Source: Leptoclinus maculatus
Lineage: Eukaryota; Chordata; Actinopteri; Perciformes; Stichaeidae
NCBI GenBank assembly: GCA_032191485.1
Contig: JAVDOI010000006.1
Coordinates: 6,993,556-7,057,555, forward strand
Direction of reading: 5' to 3'
Length of the DNA stretch: 64,000 nt
The position numbers and the translations under genes were made by a program. Positions 1 through 11,239 of the stretch are shown here, one piece after another (positions within the stretch are counted from its first letter, which is position 1; each line of letters starts with the position of its first letter). The notes beneath the pieces were generated by a model. The model had not been told where the DNA came from. It did no database searches and was given only the letters and a program-made list of their open reading frames with translations.

Positions 1-125
1 TTTATAACACACAGTTAAGAGGGAAGTCTTTGACTGATTTCAAAATTACTTTGAAGGATTAGGTCATCTGTAGGGATTGTCAGTGTTACCAGACCTAGGG
101 GAAATCTGGACCAGCAGCAAAGGTT

Positions 126-165
126 ATCTATTGGTTACACAGGCTAACCTGTGTAACCAATAGAT
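126..165. repeat. Perfect inverted repeat, 18-bp arms, 4-nt loop
   Basis: Arm 126-143 (ATCTATTGGTTACACAGG) is the exact reverse complement of 148-165, with loop CTAA at 144-147. Each arm carries ATTGG/CCAAT. It may be the end of a palindromic transposable element or a cruciform-forming site; its role is unknown. Confidence 0.85.
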
Positions 166-177
166 CTAATTGAGAGG

Positions 178-582
178 ACCAACGTTAGCGTCAATGCTCA
201 GGCCAGAGCTATTTTTATTCTGAGCTGCATTTCAGATCATAACATTTCACAATTTACATCAACATGGTGTGAACAAATTAAAATGAATTCAAATATATTC
301 CACAGTTCTACTAACATTTAACAACTACGGTGTAACACTGAAGTTCACGGACAGAACTAACGTTAGCTAGGTAACGTTCGTCGGAACAATTAGCGACAAA
401 ATATAGCTAACTACATTTACCACACATCTCCAATCATGTTAAAACACTACAGAACATTCGATCATAACCCAAGTTAAGGACAGAAAAACAAGTTTTGCAT
501 ACCTGTGGATTAATACAGAGAGCGGACCAACGTTAGCGTCATGCTCAGGCCAGAGCTAACAGCTAGATTTATTCTGAGCTGC
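178..582. repeat. Direct repeat pair (178-228 and 527-582)
   Basis: Both copies share GACCAACGTTAGCGTCA, then TGCTCAGGCCAGAGCTA, then TTTATTCTGAGCTGC, about 350 bp apart and in the same orientation. The second copy has an extra ACAGCTAG stretch. The AT-rich DNA between them has no ORF. The layout would suit a short non-autonomous transposon, or an internal duplication of an exon-like segment on the minus strand. Confidence 0.6.
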
Positions 583-650
583 GCATGAGCGGAGCCTGTA
601 GCTACGTTCTCTCTAATGGATCCACAGCAGCACCAAAGCGCCATCTACTG
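503..650 (-). other. Possible antisense exon with splice donor
   Basis: Read on the minus strand, GC-richer sequence with CpGs runs into TTAATCCACAG followed by GTATGC, a good match to a 5' splice donor (exon end at 503, GT at 502-501). Further upstream on that strand is CAGTAGATGGCGCT, which resembles a CTCF or YY1-type site. It could be a first exon of an antisense transcript or part of a transposon. No ORF or transcript evidence is visible. Confidence 0.15.
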
Positions 651-930
651 ACGTGATCGTGTATTACCTCGATATAAAGTTTGAAAGAGTGTTAGAATAG
701 TTCAATTATTAACAAAGAAACCTACTACATCACTGTAACATCTTCTATTCTAATCGTGTTCCTCACCTCCTCACTAACATTATTGTTTTTCCATTCCTAA
801 TCTGCACTTCTTCTCTGCTATTTCTTTACCATCCTGCCACCTCCACCCCTTTCCTTCACCCTTGGTTCCCTACTTCTCCTCTCTCTGGATACCACCTCTC
901 CTTATCCTCCTCCGCCCTTTTTCTCCTCAG

Positions 931-1025
931 GTCTACTGTGCAGGAATGCAGACAGAGACTCCACAGGAGTACATCACCTTGACGACGGGTGAAGGGGAGA
1001 ATTTTTCAGAGATCTTTGGCTTCAG
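931..1025 (+). CDS. adamts9/adamts20: GON-domain exon (fifth from last)
   Basis: The exon begins after a pyrimidine-rich tract ending TTTTCTCCTCAG (AG at 929-930) and ends before GTAAAC (GT at 1026-1027). It reads from the first base in frame: VYCAGMQTETPQEYITL, then a Gly/Glu-rich stretch with the sequon NFS, then IFGF. It ends with two bases of an Arg codon completed in the next exon. Its start in phase 0 matches an upstream exon outside the window. Confidence 0.92.
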
Positions 1026-3431
1026 GTAAACAGCTAGCAGGATAACAATGGGAATAGCCTATTTCATTACGAAATCCAGCTGACTCCTGGCAGTGTTTTC
1101 TTTTGTCTGTAAATGAAGAAATTCCATGGAAGTGTTAAGTTGAGCTACGGTATTTTGTGTGTGTTTGTGTTTCCCAGACTCAATGACCCCACCCAGTGTC
1201 CAGCTAATGACTCCAGAAGAGAGGATTGTGACTGTCGGCGAGACTACACCGCCGCTGGCATCACCACCTTCTCCAAAGTCCGCCTGGACCTCAGTAAGAT
1301 GGACATCGTCAGTGAGTGGCTCTCACACACACACACACACACACACACACCCATACAACAGCATCCTGTGCCGGCGTTAACTCTACATTACTCTCAAATA
1401 AGAACTTCCTTTGCCATTTAATTATGTCCATGCTCACGAGGGTTAATGGGCTCAAGATGTCACAATTACAAGGCTTGAGGGAATTAAATGGGACTGCTCT
1501 AAGTAGATGAAATTATACTGATATTACCATTAGGCTGAACCCCAAAACTAAGGCTAGATTTAGACCAGTTAAATAACACGAGAATTATGTCAGATGTAAG
1601 CTCTCATTATAAAAGTTCACCTGAACTTCCTGTAGCAATATTTGTCACATCATACTTGATTAACTTGTTGGTTTATCTTGTCACTCAGCTACAGATTGGC
1701 AGTTTGCCGTCACTCTTGAGGGCAAGAGTGTTCCATTTGCTACAGCTGGAGACTGCTACAGTGCCGCACGTTGTCCACAGGTGAGAACAACAACAACAAC
1801 AGCAGCTGTTAAATAAATGACCGGAAGGGAAATTAAACCTTTGTCACTGTAGGTAATGTAACTAATAACATTAGTGATGGCTCAGGTCTTTTTAAGTGTC
1901 CTAGTAAGCCTTTCCATTGAGCTATCCTGCTCTGGAACAGACTTAAATGCTTTGCCGTCATTATTAGTGTTTTTGTTTCAGATCATGCCTCTAGTTTTGG
2001 AATATGTTCCATGAAAATGTCCCAAATTATCATTAATTGATAATCTCATGTATTCTTTAAAATTGCTATGATACATTTCTATGGGATAACTTATTTATAT
2101 ATTCTCTTTCTCCATCTCTTCTTTCAGGGGCGGTTCAGGATCAACCTCTCAGGAACAGGTTTGAAGGTGGCTGAGGACTCCTCGTGGATCTCCCAGGGCA
2201 ACTATGCAGTGGCTGATATACGAAAATCACAGGTATAGACAATACGTTACATATATGTACATGTCCATATTCTGTGAAAACTCCCCAAATTACAGCAAAC
2301 TTCAGATAAGTGGTCTTAAAGAATTGGAGTACACCCTTAAAAAATGTGAAAGACGAATAACTCTCATGATAGTCCCTCATTCATTCATGATGGCATACCG
2401 ATATATATTCGGTGAGGTCCTGGTCAGCTTGTTAAAATAGTTACATAGTACCATACATTGTTCTGTAACTCTTTTAAATTCACTGCCTCATCCTCTCTGT
2501 TGAGTTACCTCTTATACTCCATCCCTCCCTCCGCTATTTTTCCTCTCATGTCCTCTTGGCTTCAGAGCTATTAGTAGTGGGCATACTCCCAAGTGGGTTC
2601 TGTATTCACAGCTCCACTTCTCCCCATAACCTCGCTGAGAAAGGACCCTTATTGGGCAGCTGCTCTCTCAAGTGCCCCCCCCCCCCCCCCCCCCGCCCCC
2701 GCCCCCCCACACACTCCTCTTTTGAAATGGAGATCAAGTTGGAGAGTGCATTTTGGTAAGGTGAAAACAGGAGGCAGTTGTGATGCCAAAAAAGTGTTCA
2801 CAGTGGGATATACCCATAGTCAGCCGGCCCACTGTGTGCACTAGAGGCAGTTTAAATAAAGCCAGGTTGTGAGAGTGGGACGTGGAGAGCACTCCAGAGG
2901 AGATCAGTCAAACCACTCACTGCACGCTGTGGCTTTCATGGCGTGGGATCGTGCTTTTGTCGTACTCGTCTGATGCAATTTCTTTTTTGTTTCTATGTTT
3001 GGACGAAACCGTCCCATTATGCTGCATGTGATTACCCAATGCAATCAATCCTTGTGACAACATGCCTGGTGGGCCTTAGTCTTTGTGTGCCTTTTTGAAA
3101 AGGGAAAGCTAATATTAGAGCCACCAAAACAACCCTGAACTGACAGTTCAGTGATAGGGGAAAGTGCTTCATCAAAACGTTTCTTCAACACAGGACAGAG
3201 AAATTCAAGCAAGCTGTGATCCTGAAAAAATGTATATACATATTTTGTATACGTTTTTCTCATAGTCTTCATTGTTATGATTATATCACAGCAGGAAAGC
3301 GGAATCGCACATAGCTGATGTTATTCCTCTTGTGTTCGCAGGATGGCAGCAGAGTGTCAGGAATGTGCGGAGGCTACTGCGGTAAATGCACACCGTCCTC
3401 TAGCGCCAGTCTGCCTGTGACGGTGGAGTAG
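931..3431 (+). CDS. adamts9/adamts20: ADAMTS9/ADAMTS20-type metalloprotease, C-terminal GON domain (last five exons)
   Basis: This is the 3' end of a secreted zinc metalloprotease of the ADAMTS family. ADAMTS9 and ADAMTS20 cleave matrix proteoglycans such as versican and act in development; they are the two vertebrate members ending in a GON domain, named after nematode GON-1. Five exons, 931-1025, 1178-1311, 1689-1780, 2128-2232 and 3342-3431, have AG/GT borders and join without a frame break into about 171 residues. Family hallmarks visible are VYCAGM near the start, TPQEYITL, CDCRRDY, the block PFATAGDCYSAARCPQGRF, WISQGNYAV and the terminal CGGYCGKCTPSS. Nine cysteines are visible, as expected for an extracellular disulfide-bonded domain, and NFS, NDS and NLS are potential N-glycosylation sites. 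The catalytic and thrombospondin parts lie upstream of the window. From memory I cannot decide between ADAMTS9 and ADAMTS20. No damage is seen, so it looks functional. Confidence 0.92.
1178..1311 (+). CDS. adamts9/adamts20: GON-domain exon (fourth from last)
   Basis: Acceptor TTTCCCAG ends at 1177. The first base completes the Arg codon, followed by LNDPTQCP, the sequon NDS, the cysteine pair of DCDC, RRDYTAAG and then FSKVRLDLSKMDIV. The donor is GTGAGT at 1312, leaving one base (A) of a Thr codon. A CA microsatellite starts about ten bases into the following intron. Confidence 0.92.
1322..1351. repeat. (CA)n microsatellite at intron start
   Basis: About 15 CA units begin roughly 10 bp after the donor at 1312. 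In the pre-mRNA this places a CA-repeat, a known hnRNP L binding type, next to a 5' splice site. Confidence 0.9.
1689..1780 (+). CDS. adamts9/adamts20: GON-domain exon (third from last)
   Basis: Two AGs compete at the acceptor: CACTCAG ending at 1688 and CTACAG ending at 1694. Only the first keeps frame with the previous exon's single leftover base and gives TTDWQFAVTLEGKSVPFA. The exon continues TAGDCYSAARCPQ, the most conserved GON block, and ends exactly on a codon before GTGAGA at 1781. Confidence 0.92.
2128..2232 (+). CDS. adamts9/adamts20: GON-domain exon (second from last)
   Basis: Acceptor TCTTCTTTCAG ends at 2127; 35 whole codons follow, and the donor is GTATAG at 2233. The product reads GRFRINLSGTGLKVAED, then WISQGNYAVADIRKSQ, with the sequon NLS. 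The donor (CAG/GTATAG) is weaker than the others, and the next intron is the longest visible in the gene (about 1.1 kb). Confidence 0.92.
2675..2708. repeat. C-rich homopolymer tract in intron
   Basis: A run of about 20 Cs is followed by C-runs broken by single Gs. It lies inside the last intron of the ADAMTS gene. The exact length is unreliable in such tracts. Confidence 0.85.
3342..3431 (+). CDS. adamts9/adamts20: Terminal GON-domain coding exon with stop
   Basis: Acceptor TGTGTTCGCAG ends at 3341. The exon reads DGSRVSGMCGGYCGKCTPSS, a short tail ending PVTVE, and a TAG stop at 3429-3431. The Cys-rich CGGYCGKC block close to the C-terminus is typical of the end of GON domains. The stop sits where family members end, so the protein is not truncated at its C-terminus. 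Confidence 0.93.
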   Translation, partial: DGSRVSGMCGGYCGKCTPSSSASLPVTVE

Positions 3432-3649
3432 ATCTGATACCATCAAACAGGTGTGGGATGCATTTTTAACATGACAACAATACTTTTCAATTACAAACAC
3501 GTGAGAGGAACCTGCTGTAACCCCCAAACTGATGAGGCCTTATTAGATGTACACAACTCCTCAACTAAACTTAACATAGTATTTGTGTTATTCATGTTTT
3601 CAATGCTCATAAGGGGTGATCTACACCAGTAATGCTTGTAAAACAAAGG

Positions 3650-3655
3650 AATAAA
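3650..3655 (+). terminator. Candidate proximal poly(A) signal
   Basis: Canonical AATAAA about 220 bp after the stop. TG-rich downstream sequence is weak, so use of this site is uncertain. Confidence 0.35.
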
Positions 3656-5636
3656 CCAGGCTTATATTTTCAGTCAACTGAATATCAAGTATTTCATATT
3701 ACAGAACTGTAGTTTGCATTTCTGTTCTTGTGCTTTTAATGAGTTACTAACTGAGTGTTAATGTAGCTGGCATGTGTTTTTTCTCAGCATCTATTTCCAT
3801 TCATCCTCGGCATTCCCCTTCATACTCATTGTGTCAAGACGTCCCTCCTCTTTGGTGCTACCGGTTAAACCCACCATGACCTCACATGTGTGTATAATAG
3901 TGTAAATGAATCTGGTGTAAGTATTGTACATAGCAGGTTAGAAACGTCTTATTTATTGTACTCTCTCCATTTATTTTTGTATTGTAACATAATTTGTTTT
4001 GTTGTCAGAAGCGAACACCACACAGTTGCCATTTATTCAATTTTTTTTTGCCAGAATGTGCCTTCCAATTTGGATATTTGCCATTTGTACTTTGTGATGC
4101 TGACACTACTCCACACTGCCTGTGTTACAGCCATGTGTTTCTTTTTTGATCAATTTATTAAGTTGAGGCATTCTAATAATGGTAATGTTGTTATGGTCAC
4201 TGGACCTGTTCATATTCAGGGAGGTCATTTTTAAAACTTATCCTTTCAGGCAACATATATGTTGGACACATGCACAGGTGCGAAGTATAACTGGAGTCCA
4301 CTTGTATAGCATGTACCATTGAGCAGCTCCTTTAGAGGACTTCTTGGTTTAAATCAACATCAGTATCATTCTAAGACTTCTGAGACGTTCACTCATACAC
4401 AAACACACTGTAGTAGCCTGGAACACAAACACACTTGAACAAACTACCGGTTACAAGAGCTGGGGAGATTATGTTGCCCAGACATCAGAGAGAACCAAGT
4501 TCCTCTATGTGGGTGCATATCTCTCAGGTAGCGTGCAGTGACCAGGGAGAGCCATTAGCCTTTAGCTTTCGCAGAGCAGACAGGTTATCTTATCTGGAGG
4601 AACTTGAAAGAAAGACTTCACCTCAGGCCAATAAAATTCCAGTAGATACTCCGGAGATATAATGCACTGGTCTGGCCCTGGAGACACCTCTCAAACTGCT
4701 GAGCCCACAGGCCCGGCAGCGTGATTTCTGTCCAGATGCTGCCTGTAAACCGTTGCCCTTCTGTACCTCACATTCCTCTCTCCGTCTTTGTTTTCTAAGA
4801 GTCTATCCAAACTGTTCTTACCGATATGCTCCTGTTTAAAACATTCTGACGTGTTGTTGTTGTGACGATATCAGGGTACTTTTTCTGTATGCGTTTGTTT
4901 TTGCATCTCTTTAGCCGGGTTTATGCAGTTTTATGAGCTTTTTTTTTTTTTTTTGCCAGAAACAAATTCAGACAACCTAGAAGAAAATACTTGCTTTCTT
5001 TAAGCCTAAACTGTGTGTATGGTAGATATGCAGGGTGCATACCTGATGTACAACTGATTAAGAAGTCATGAATTATGCTATTTTAGTGCCTTACTGTACG
5101 TGATAATGTGCACACATCAGACAAAGGGAATTTCAGTGTTAATCTGCCTCTATACATGAAATTATTTCTAAAGACACAGGGAAGTAAACATTTAGTGTCT
5201 TGCTGACAGTTTTTGTGAATGTCAGAATTGAGTTCAGTCCATAGAGTTCTCAGGTGTCATAAATGAAGGGATTATTATGATATTTAAGTGTATTTATCTT
5301 GTTTTTTTTTCTCGCATTTGCCACATGTTTATCAAGTAACTGAAAATGTATCATTGAAGTTTGACAAAGTAAAGTGTCATTATATATGCTTTATTTTATA
5401 TGCAAATATTTATTTTACCTTTTCTTTATGTGAATGTATATAGGCTTTGACCATGAATGACTATGAATTACCATTCAGTATTGCCAAAAACTGAACCGTC
5501 TGGCAACACATTTTCTGTTTTTGTGAATACATTTAATTTATGTCATATCTGCATAAATTGTATGAGCAGAGTTTGGTGCTGCCATATGAAAAGCATGATT
5601 TATGTATGCGATCAGATAAGCAATGCATAAGAAGGA

Positions 5637-5642
5637 AATAAA
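5637..5642 (+). terminator. Candidate distal poly(A) signal
   Basis: Canonical AATAAA about 2.2 kb after the stop, followed within 30 bp by pyrimidine/TG-containing sequence (GCCTGCCTGTCTGC). This fits a cleavage and polyadenylation site for a long 3' UTR. Confidence 0.35.
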
Positions 5643-7618
5643 ATGCCTGATACATGCCACGCCTGCCTGTCTGCTTCTCGCACTAATATATCGTTTTTTA
5701 CTCCACTTTGTCCTTGATGCTTCTTCCAACTTCAACATTTAATGTAAAGATCCTGAACGCACAACAGTCGGATTAATGCTTGGATCATAAAATTCTCGCT
5801 CCATTGTGCTTCTTCTTCATTATACGATTACACACCTTCTATCATCAGAACAGTCTGGCTTGTGACCTGACAGGTGTGTTTTATGGATCTAATGTAGTCT
5901 CTGTCTGTATGCATATCCGTGAGTTATCAGGCCATCTACCAGATGTCAACACTGGTCTTTCCAAATAATTATAATTCATTGCTGAGCAGATTTCAGAATA
6001 CAAAAAACGCAAACAGGGAATGACCTCGTAAAAACACCCTCGCTCAACTCTGTAAATGCAGCTGTTTTTCTTCTACAGTCTGTTGTGGTCTGACCAGGTA
6101 GATGTTGATGAAACAGATGTTACTGAGTCAGTTCACTGACTTTGGTATTCTTCTCTTCTTGTGCTTACTGTACGCTTTAGTAGTTACCAGTAGCCCATAC
6201 TTGTCAGTTGGGGCCACAGCGACCGCTGTTCAACAAAAGTCACTTGGTTCAGATTTATCTATAAAATATTGGTTTGAGTGAATGTAACTTCACAATCATG
6301 ATCACCAAGTGGGCAATAAAATCCTACAATTGACTGGGGGGGGCAGAATGAATATGCATTAAGTTGCTCTGGTAGACTCATTTACACATGCTCACATTAC
6401 ATACGATTCATGTTGTTTTGGTATTCTCAGATGAGGAGCCATCACTTCATTTGGTGATTGATAAGAGAAGGGAGGCGCGAGCTTTCAACAGCTGCAGAGG
6501 CCTTTTCTAAACTTCTAAACGTGATTCAGAAGTTGGTTATCAAAAATCCCAGGGGTTAGTTAGTTTGTAGGAGAACTCTCTGTGCTTCCCTTTCTTTTTC
6601 TTGCTCCCACATGAAAGCTGTGAGACGGCTCTTTATAGAATAGCTTGATGACAGCAGCGTGTCAGCAGGTTTGTATTACATCAGATATTTCTGATAAAGA
6701 AACTTCTTCCAGATGTAGCCAAATTCTAATCCAAAGAGCTCTGCCTCCCCGCTCATCGATAGCTGCATCACCATTGAACGTTATGATGAATTCCTCCATT
6801 CATGCTGAATGTGGATTTGACATTACAAAGACAAATGGCTTGTAGCTGTAGAGACTATCGCTCCAAGTTTTCAGCTGCATATCTGATCAAAACAGAAAGT
6901 GGCACCTGTACTTACTCTGTTCATGGGAACTCAGGTGAACCATAGTTTGGAAGATGTATATATGTTTTCCATTACAAGAAATAATGTGTCACGCTCTTTG
7001 GTAAAGAATCTGATTCATCTAATTATTTGTGCAGATACTGATGCTGCCTCAGAGGGTGAGTTAGTGCACTATGTCTACTATTGGAATCATAAGCACCTTA
7101 TAATCAGTGATAGTCAAGCAGAAAAGAACACGTAAAATAGCGTTAGATGCACCTTTAATGCGTATTTGACATCGTCATCCGTGCTTATGTGAGTTTGTGT
7201 GGGTTGTCCAGGGTTTCTGTCTCCACAGTGACCTCACAGGGGCGTGTCCTGTTTGACACCAAACAAGCATACAGGCTGGGCAGGTGGTTCAAAGCAGAAA
7301 CATAACAACTACTCATGACACCACAGAGGAAAGCTTCCTAACTCAAGATTTCAAAATGATAATCTGATCTGATTTATTTGTACATAGTGCATTGGTATGG
7401 AGGCAAATGATGGCCATACAAATTTGATTATGAAAACCCAATTGTGAAATATAATCACATCTGCAGAGTTCTCGATTTAACTTCCATTCAGACTCAATGG
7501 CTCATCCTTGGTTATCCCGACATTCAGATCTAAATTTTAGTGTCTGAATTTGACCTTTTGAGCAACCAGATTGTTTACATGACTTGCATATTTATGTCTG
7601 TATTTGATTCATTCACCA

Positions 7619-7790
7619 AAGAAAAAAAAAAGATCTCATTATTATGATTTACTATCTCACAATTACAAGACAAGATCAGGTTCTAATAACTTCGAGCAAG
7701 TTGTCTCTGAATTAGAAGATATTATCTCCTAATTATGAGATAGTATATCATAATTATGAGATAAGGCCTCTATTTGTTTTTAATTAATGC
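7619..7790. repeat. Cluster of palindromic TTATGAGATA-type repeats
   Basis: After an A-run the sequence repeats variants of ATCTCATAATTATGAGAT in both orientations, for example TAATTATGAGATAGTAT and TAATTATGAGATAAGG. Such self-complementary modules are common dispersed repeats in teleost genomes, probably derived from a miniature transposon. The copy is diverged. Confidence 0.6.
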
Positions 7791-10639
7791 ATTGAGTATT
7801 CCGTGAGTACATTTTACAAAGATTCAAATCTTTATAGCCTTTATTTTCTTTTGTACACAGACACTTATTAAGAGCTTGAAATATTTGAATACATGTACAA
7901 ATATATATTTGAATACATCATATCCACACAGTGGACTCTATAGTGGAATCCACTCTTAGCTATAGATTAGTTAGCAGATCCATTGTTTTTATGGGAGCGC
8001 TGCTTCACCTCAGAGTTCTTGTTGGTAATCTTAAATGGCCTGTCGTTTTTCCTCTGCTCCTCTGGGTCCCGTACAGTGATCTGATATTGCAGCTGAATGA
8101 CACCAACCACTGCCCTCATTTTACCTCCACTCAGGGGAGGAAACAGGAGAGGGTGAATATTGCAGAAAAAGGTTGCCTAATCCGTTGTTGATGACTGCTT
8201 TTAACGGTGCAAGAGCTTGCTGTCATCTCTAAATATTTCTAGGTGTGAGGAAGTGTGTCTAGAGGTGCATATCTGTAAAAAACATAGAGTGGGGTGGGTG
8301 GGGACGGAGACCAGTGGACATCTGACACCAGTGTTGACAACAATAGCTCAGCAAACTGAGACAGGGGATCCCAGATGCTTTCATTGTGGGAAAAAAGGGT
8401 GATGATTATGCATATATGATGAATACCCAACACACACACTCATAGAAACTATACTGCCTCCCTGTGTATTTCCATATCTGTATTCTGATGAGTACAGTGT
8501 GCACTTACAGTGCAAGTCTCCCAGACCTTCCCACAAGGATTAGAGCAGTGACCTAAGCAGCTGTAGGCTCAGGCTGTTCCCAACACTTCTGAACGTTCCT
8601 TCTGCCACCTTGCAAGCAGCCACTTATTGAAGCCAAATCAGCCCTGACAGACTTCTGCAGGTCTAAAGTTCACTGGCAAGATATTTGAGATAATGCGAGG
8701 CAAAATGCACGGCATCAGAAATCCCAGATTATGAAGACTGTTGTTTTCCACACTGACAGCAGGAAGAAAAAAAAAAGCCCAATATCCGCTACGCTGACAC
8801 CCACTGCATCCTGGTGACTGTACAACCAAAAAAGGAGATTTTGCTCCTAATAGCATTCAAGCTGTTTTTGATTCTGCCAACAGTGCTTAGGCTCTTAACT
8901 TAAGACTTAATGAGGGGAGTTTTAAAGTCATGAGTCCCCGGGGTCGGCTCCATGCCATCCTTATCAACATCATTCCTCAAGGTAATCTAGGATGGCTTTG
9001 AACTGAGGCTCAGTGGTACAGTAAGCCTCAGGCCCACATGCACACACTAAAAATGTGGAGGCCCAGATACAGTATCTTTATCTGAATGTAGAATGACTGC
9101 ATTTGTCTTCTGTTCATTCCTCTCTTTTTCTATCGCACTGTCATCATTGGACTCTAGACTGCTGATGTGTGACAAGGATGTTTTCTTACTCCATCCACCA
9201 GTGTCTCGGGGTTACCGGTCTGTCCTTGAGAACTCGCTGCTTCTCTGTTTAAAATCAATTCAGTACAGAATAATTTTAACACAGCAACACCTGCCGCTGC
9301 CTTTCTGTTTTTCTTCCTCCAAAAAAATGAGAAAGAACATAAAAGAGCAAGAAAGAGAGCAGCACTTTCCTTGTGCCTTTGGTGGATTGACAGAAATAGG
9401 CATTTTCAAAGATAAGCATTATATTAGAAAATATTCAAGAACCACATAAATGTGGTGCATTACAATCAGTGCATTTTTTCATACACAGTGAGAGCAATTT
9501 TGATCATTTACACAAGAAATAAATTGCTGACTTACAAATTCAGTAGCTCTTCATGAGCTTTCATCGTTTCACATTGGTTTTTCAATAGTCAGTGAATTGG
9601 AGTTAATATAGTTAGTAATGTTAAGCTGATCCATGTTGCTTTCAAAGCAGCTATGATCAATATTTTCATGTAAACAATGCAACACATGACTACTTGCATG
9701 TGAAGCAGGGAATGCTTAAATTGCTCTGGATATGTAAACAGGCAACTGTTTACAGTTTGCCAATTCATAAGGCAATAATATGTTAATATTGTGTTTATAG
9801 CTTGTTTCTGCTAGGCTAGGTTATTGTGGATCTGTTGTTTAGAAGTATGATACAAGCGAAAGCTCCAGCACAGATGCTGAATAGACCTTGTGGTGAGACT
9901 GTTGGCACTGTGGAGACACCTTTGCATTGCCACCTGTCTGTAGTCCAGGGTTTACAGTCATTATACTCAAGCACATTTTTATTTCAAGCTTTGAATTTAC
10001 GTGGTTATTGACTAACACTTCTGTCTTAGCAGAATAAATGGAAGGTACTAAAAAAAACACTTTTATATCAGGGACAACAGAATATTCTTTCCTCCTGTTC
10101 CCACTCACAATTTAGAGACAGTCCTGCCAATACTCTCCTGTATCTACCCTCAGAACATCTCTTAATTCAGAGTTATTCAGATACATTCATTTCTAACCTC
10201 TATTCATCTCAAAAGAAATGTCTGCCATGTGTCCCCCGTGGTGTTTTTTCGTCCCGGTGGTCTGACAGTGTTGACTCTCTCCAGCTATTCATCACCAGAG
10301 AAAAGGCTCCAGCTGCACAGCCTCAGTGTGAGAGCGCTCTGACTCACAGGCATTCTTCCACCAAGATGTGTGTAAACTATATTATCATTTCAAGACACAT
10401 ATTTTGCTCAAGGCTCTGCTCTTTTATGCAGCTCTGTCAGCCTCTCTAAAGTTTAGGTATCCACAATACTGTGGGGTGTATGCCATGAATAGTTGTGGAT
10501 GGATTTCTTTCTATTGGACACAAACATTGTTTTGCTTTTTAAATGGAGCGGCACTGAGATTGTATGTATGCTAAAGCTCCCTATAACCTAGACTTTCCTG
10601 CTTTAATTATTGTTGGAGGATTCATTTTCTGAGAAACAA

Positions 10640-10730
10640 ATCCCAAATCCTGTTTATTTGTCACATACACAATATAACGTGTAGTGCAATTTTGTGCCTA
10701 TTACTGAAAGCAACTACAAAAACTAGACCA
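10640..10730. repeat. Degenerate dispersed repeat remnant
   Basis: The phrase TTTATTTGTCACATACACA followed by a GTGCAATTTTGTG-like stretch resembles a repeat tail I have seen in many fish genomes. The match is from memory, short and diverged. Confidence 0.3.
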
Positions 10731-11239
10731 ATATCATACGACTACAGTATACTATAAAATATCATACAAAAAAAACAATCACACAATCTAACAGTACATT
10801 TTTTATAAATGAAACAGTGAATAGATGATTCAAAGTTGCATTATGTTATACTGTGACTCAGCAGTATTTTTGGAATATATTCATCTTTTTCTAACTGAAT
10901 CTTTTGGCACAATGAAACTTGCCTCGTTGCCTTGGAACTCATAATGAATAATAAGAAACTGATTCTATGAAAATAGGTCGTTTGAAAGCATAAAACATGT
11001 TATTTCCTCAATAATGACAAGGTTTGCTGTTTGCCTTGAGATCTTCTCAGGCTGGACGTCAGTACTCGCCCACACTGCCATTTACCACTTGCATCCCTGC
11101 TTTCGTACAAAGTTTAATTATACTGTGTGTTTTTCAAAAGTCATTTTCTAGTTCTCTATTGGCTGTGAGGAAACAGGGTGGAGCTGCAATCCGGAACAGC
11201 TCCATGCATTAATGAAGGAGGTTAATAGGATAGGACCTC

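Larger units (their letters stand above)
1..930 (+). other. Intron sequence upstream of the first visible GON-domain exon
   Basis: No ADAMTS coding exon is visible before the splice acceptor at 929-930. The GON domain is about 200 residues in this family and about 171 are encoded downstream, so the missing N-terminal part, with the protease, spacer and thrombospondin repeats, must lie beyond the left edge. This stretch is probably intron. It holds a perfect 18-bp-arm stem-loop (126-165), a segment present twice (178-228 and 527-582), and a pyrimidine-rich run from about 760 to 928 that serves as the acceptor tract. Confidence 0.6.
3432..5660 (+). other. Probable 3' UTR of the ADAMTS gene
   Basis: AT-rich DNA without a convincing ORF follows the stop. 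AATAAA occurs at 3650-3655 and again at 5637-5642, so a short and a long 3' UTR are both possible. A T-run lies at 4939-4954. The extent is inferred from position and signals only; no splice-like structure was noticed. Confidence 0.45.
5661..11239. other. Intergenic DNA, no gene recognised
   Basis: All six frames are short and lack recognisable domains. Apart from the degenerate repeats at 7619-7790 and 10640-10730, I see only unique-looking AT-rich sequence and short homopolymers. Confidence 0.5.

Noticed and set aside
1689..1694. Alternative acceptor CTACAG at 1689-1694 for the third exon
   Set aside because: Using it would delete two conserved Thr codons matching the family; the AG at 1687-1688 keeps the family alignment.
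7619..7790. Regularly spaced palindromes as a CRISPR-like array
   Set aside because: Units are adjacent, diverged and lack unique spacers of constant length; the sequence is vertebrate.
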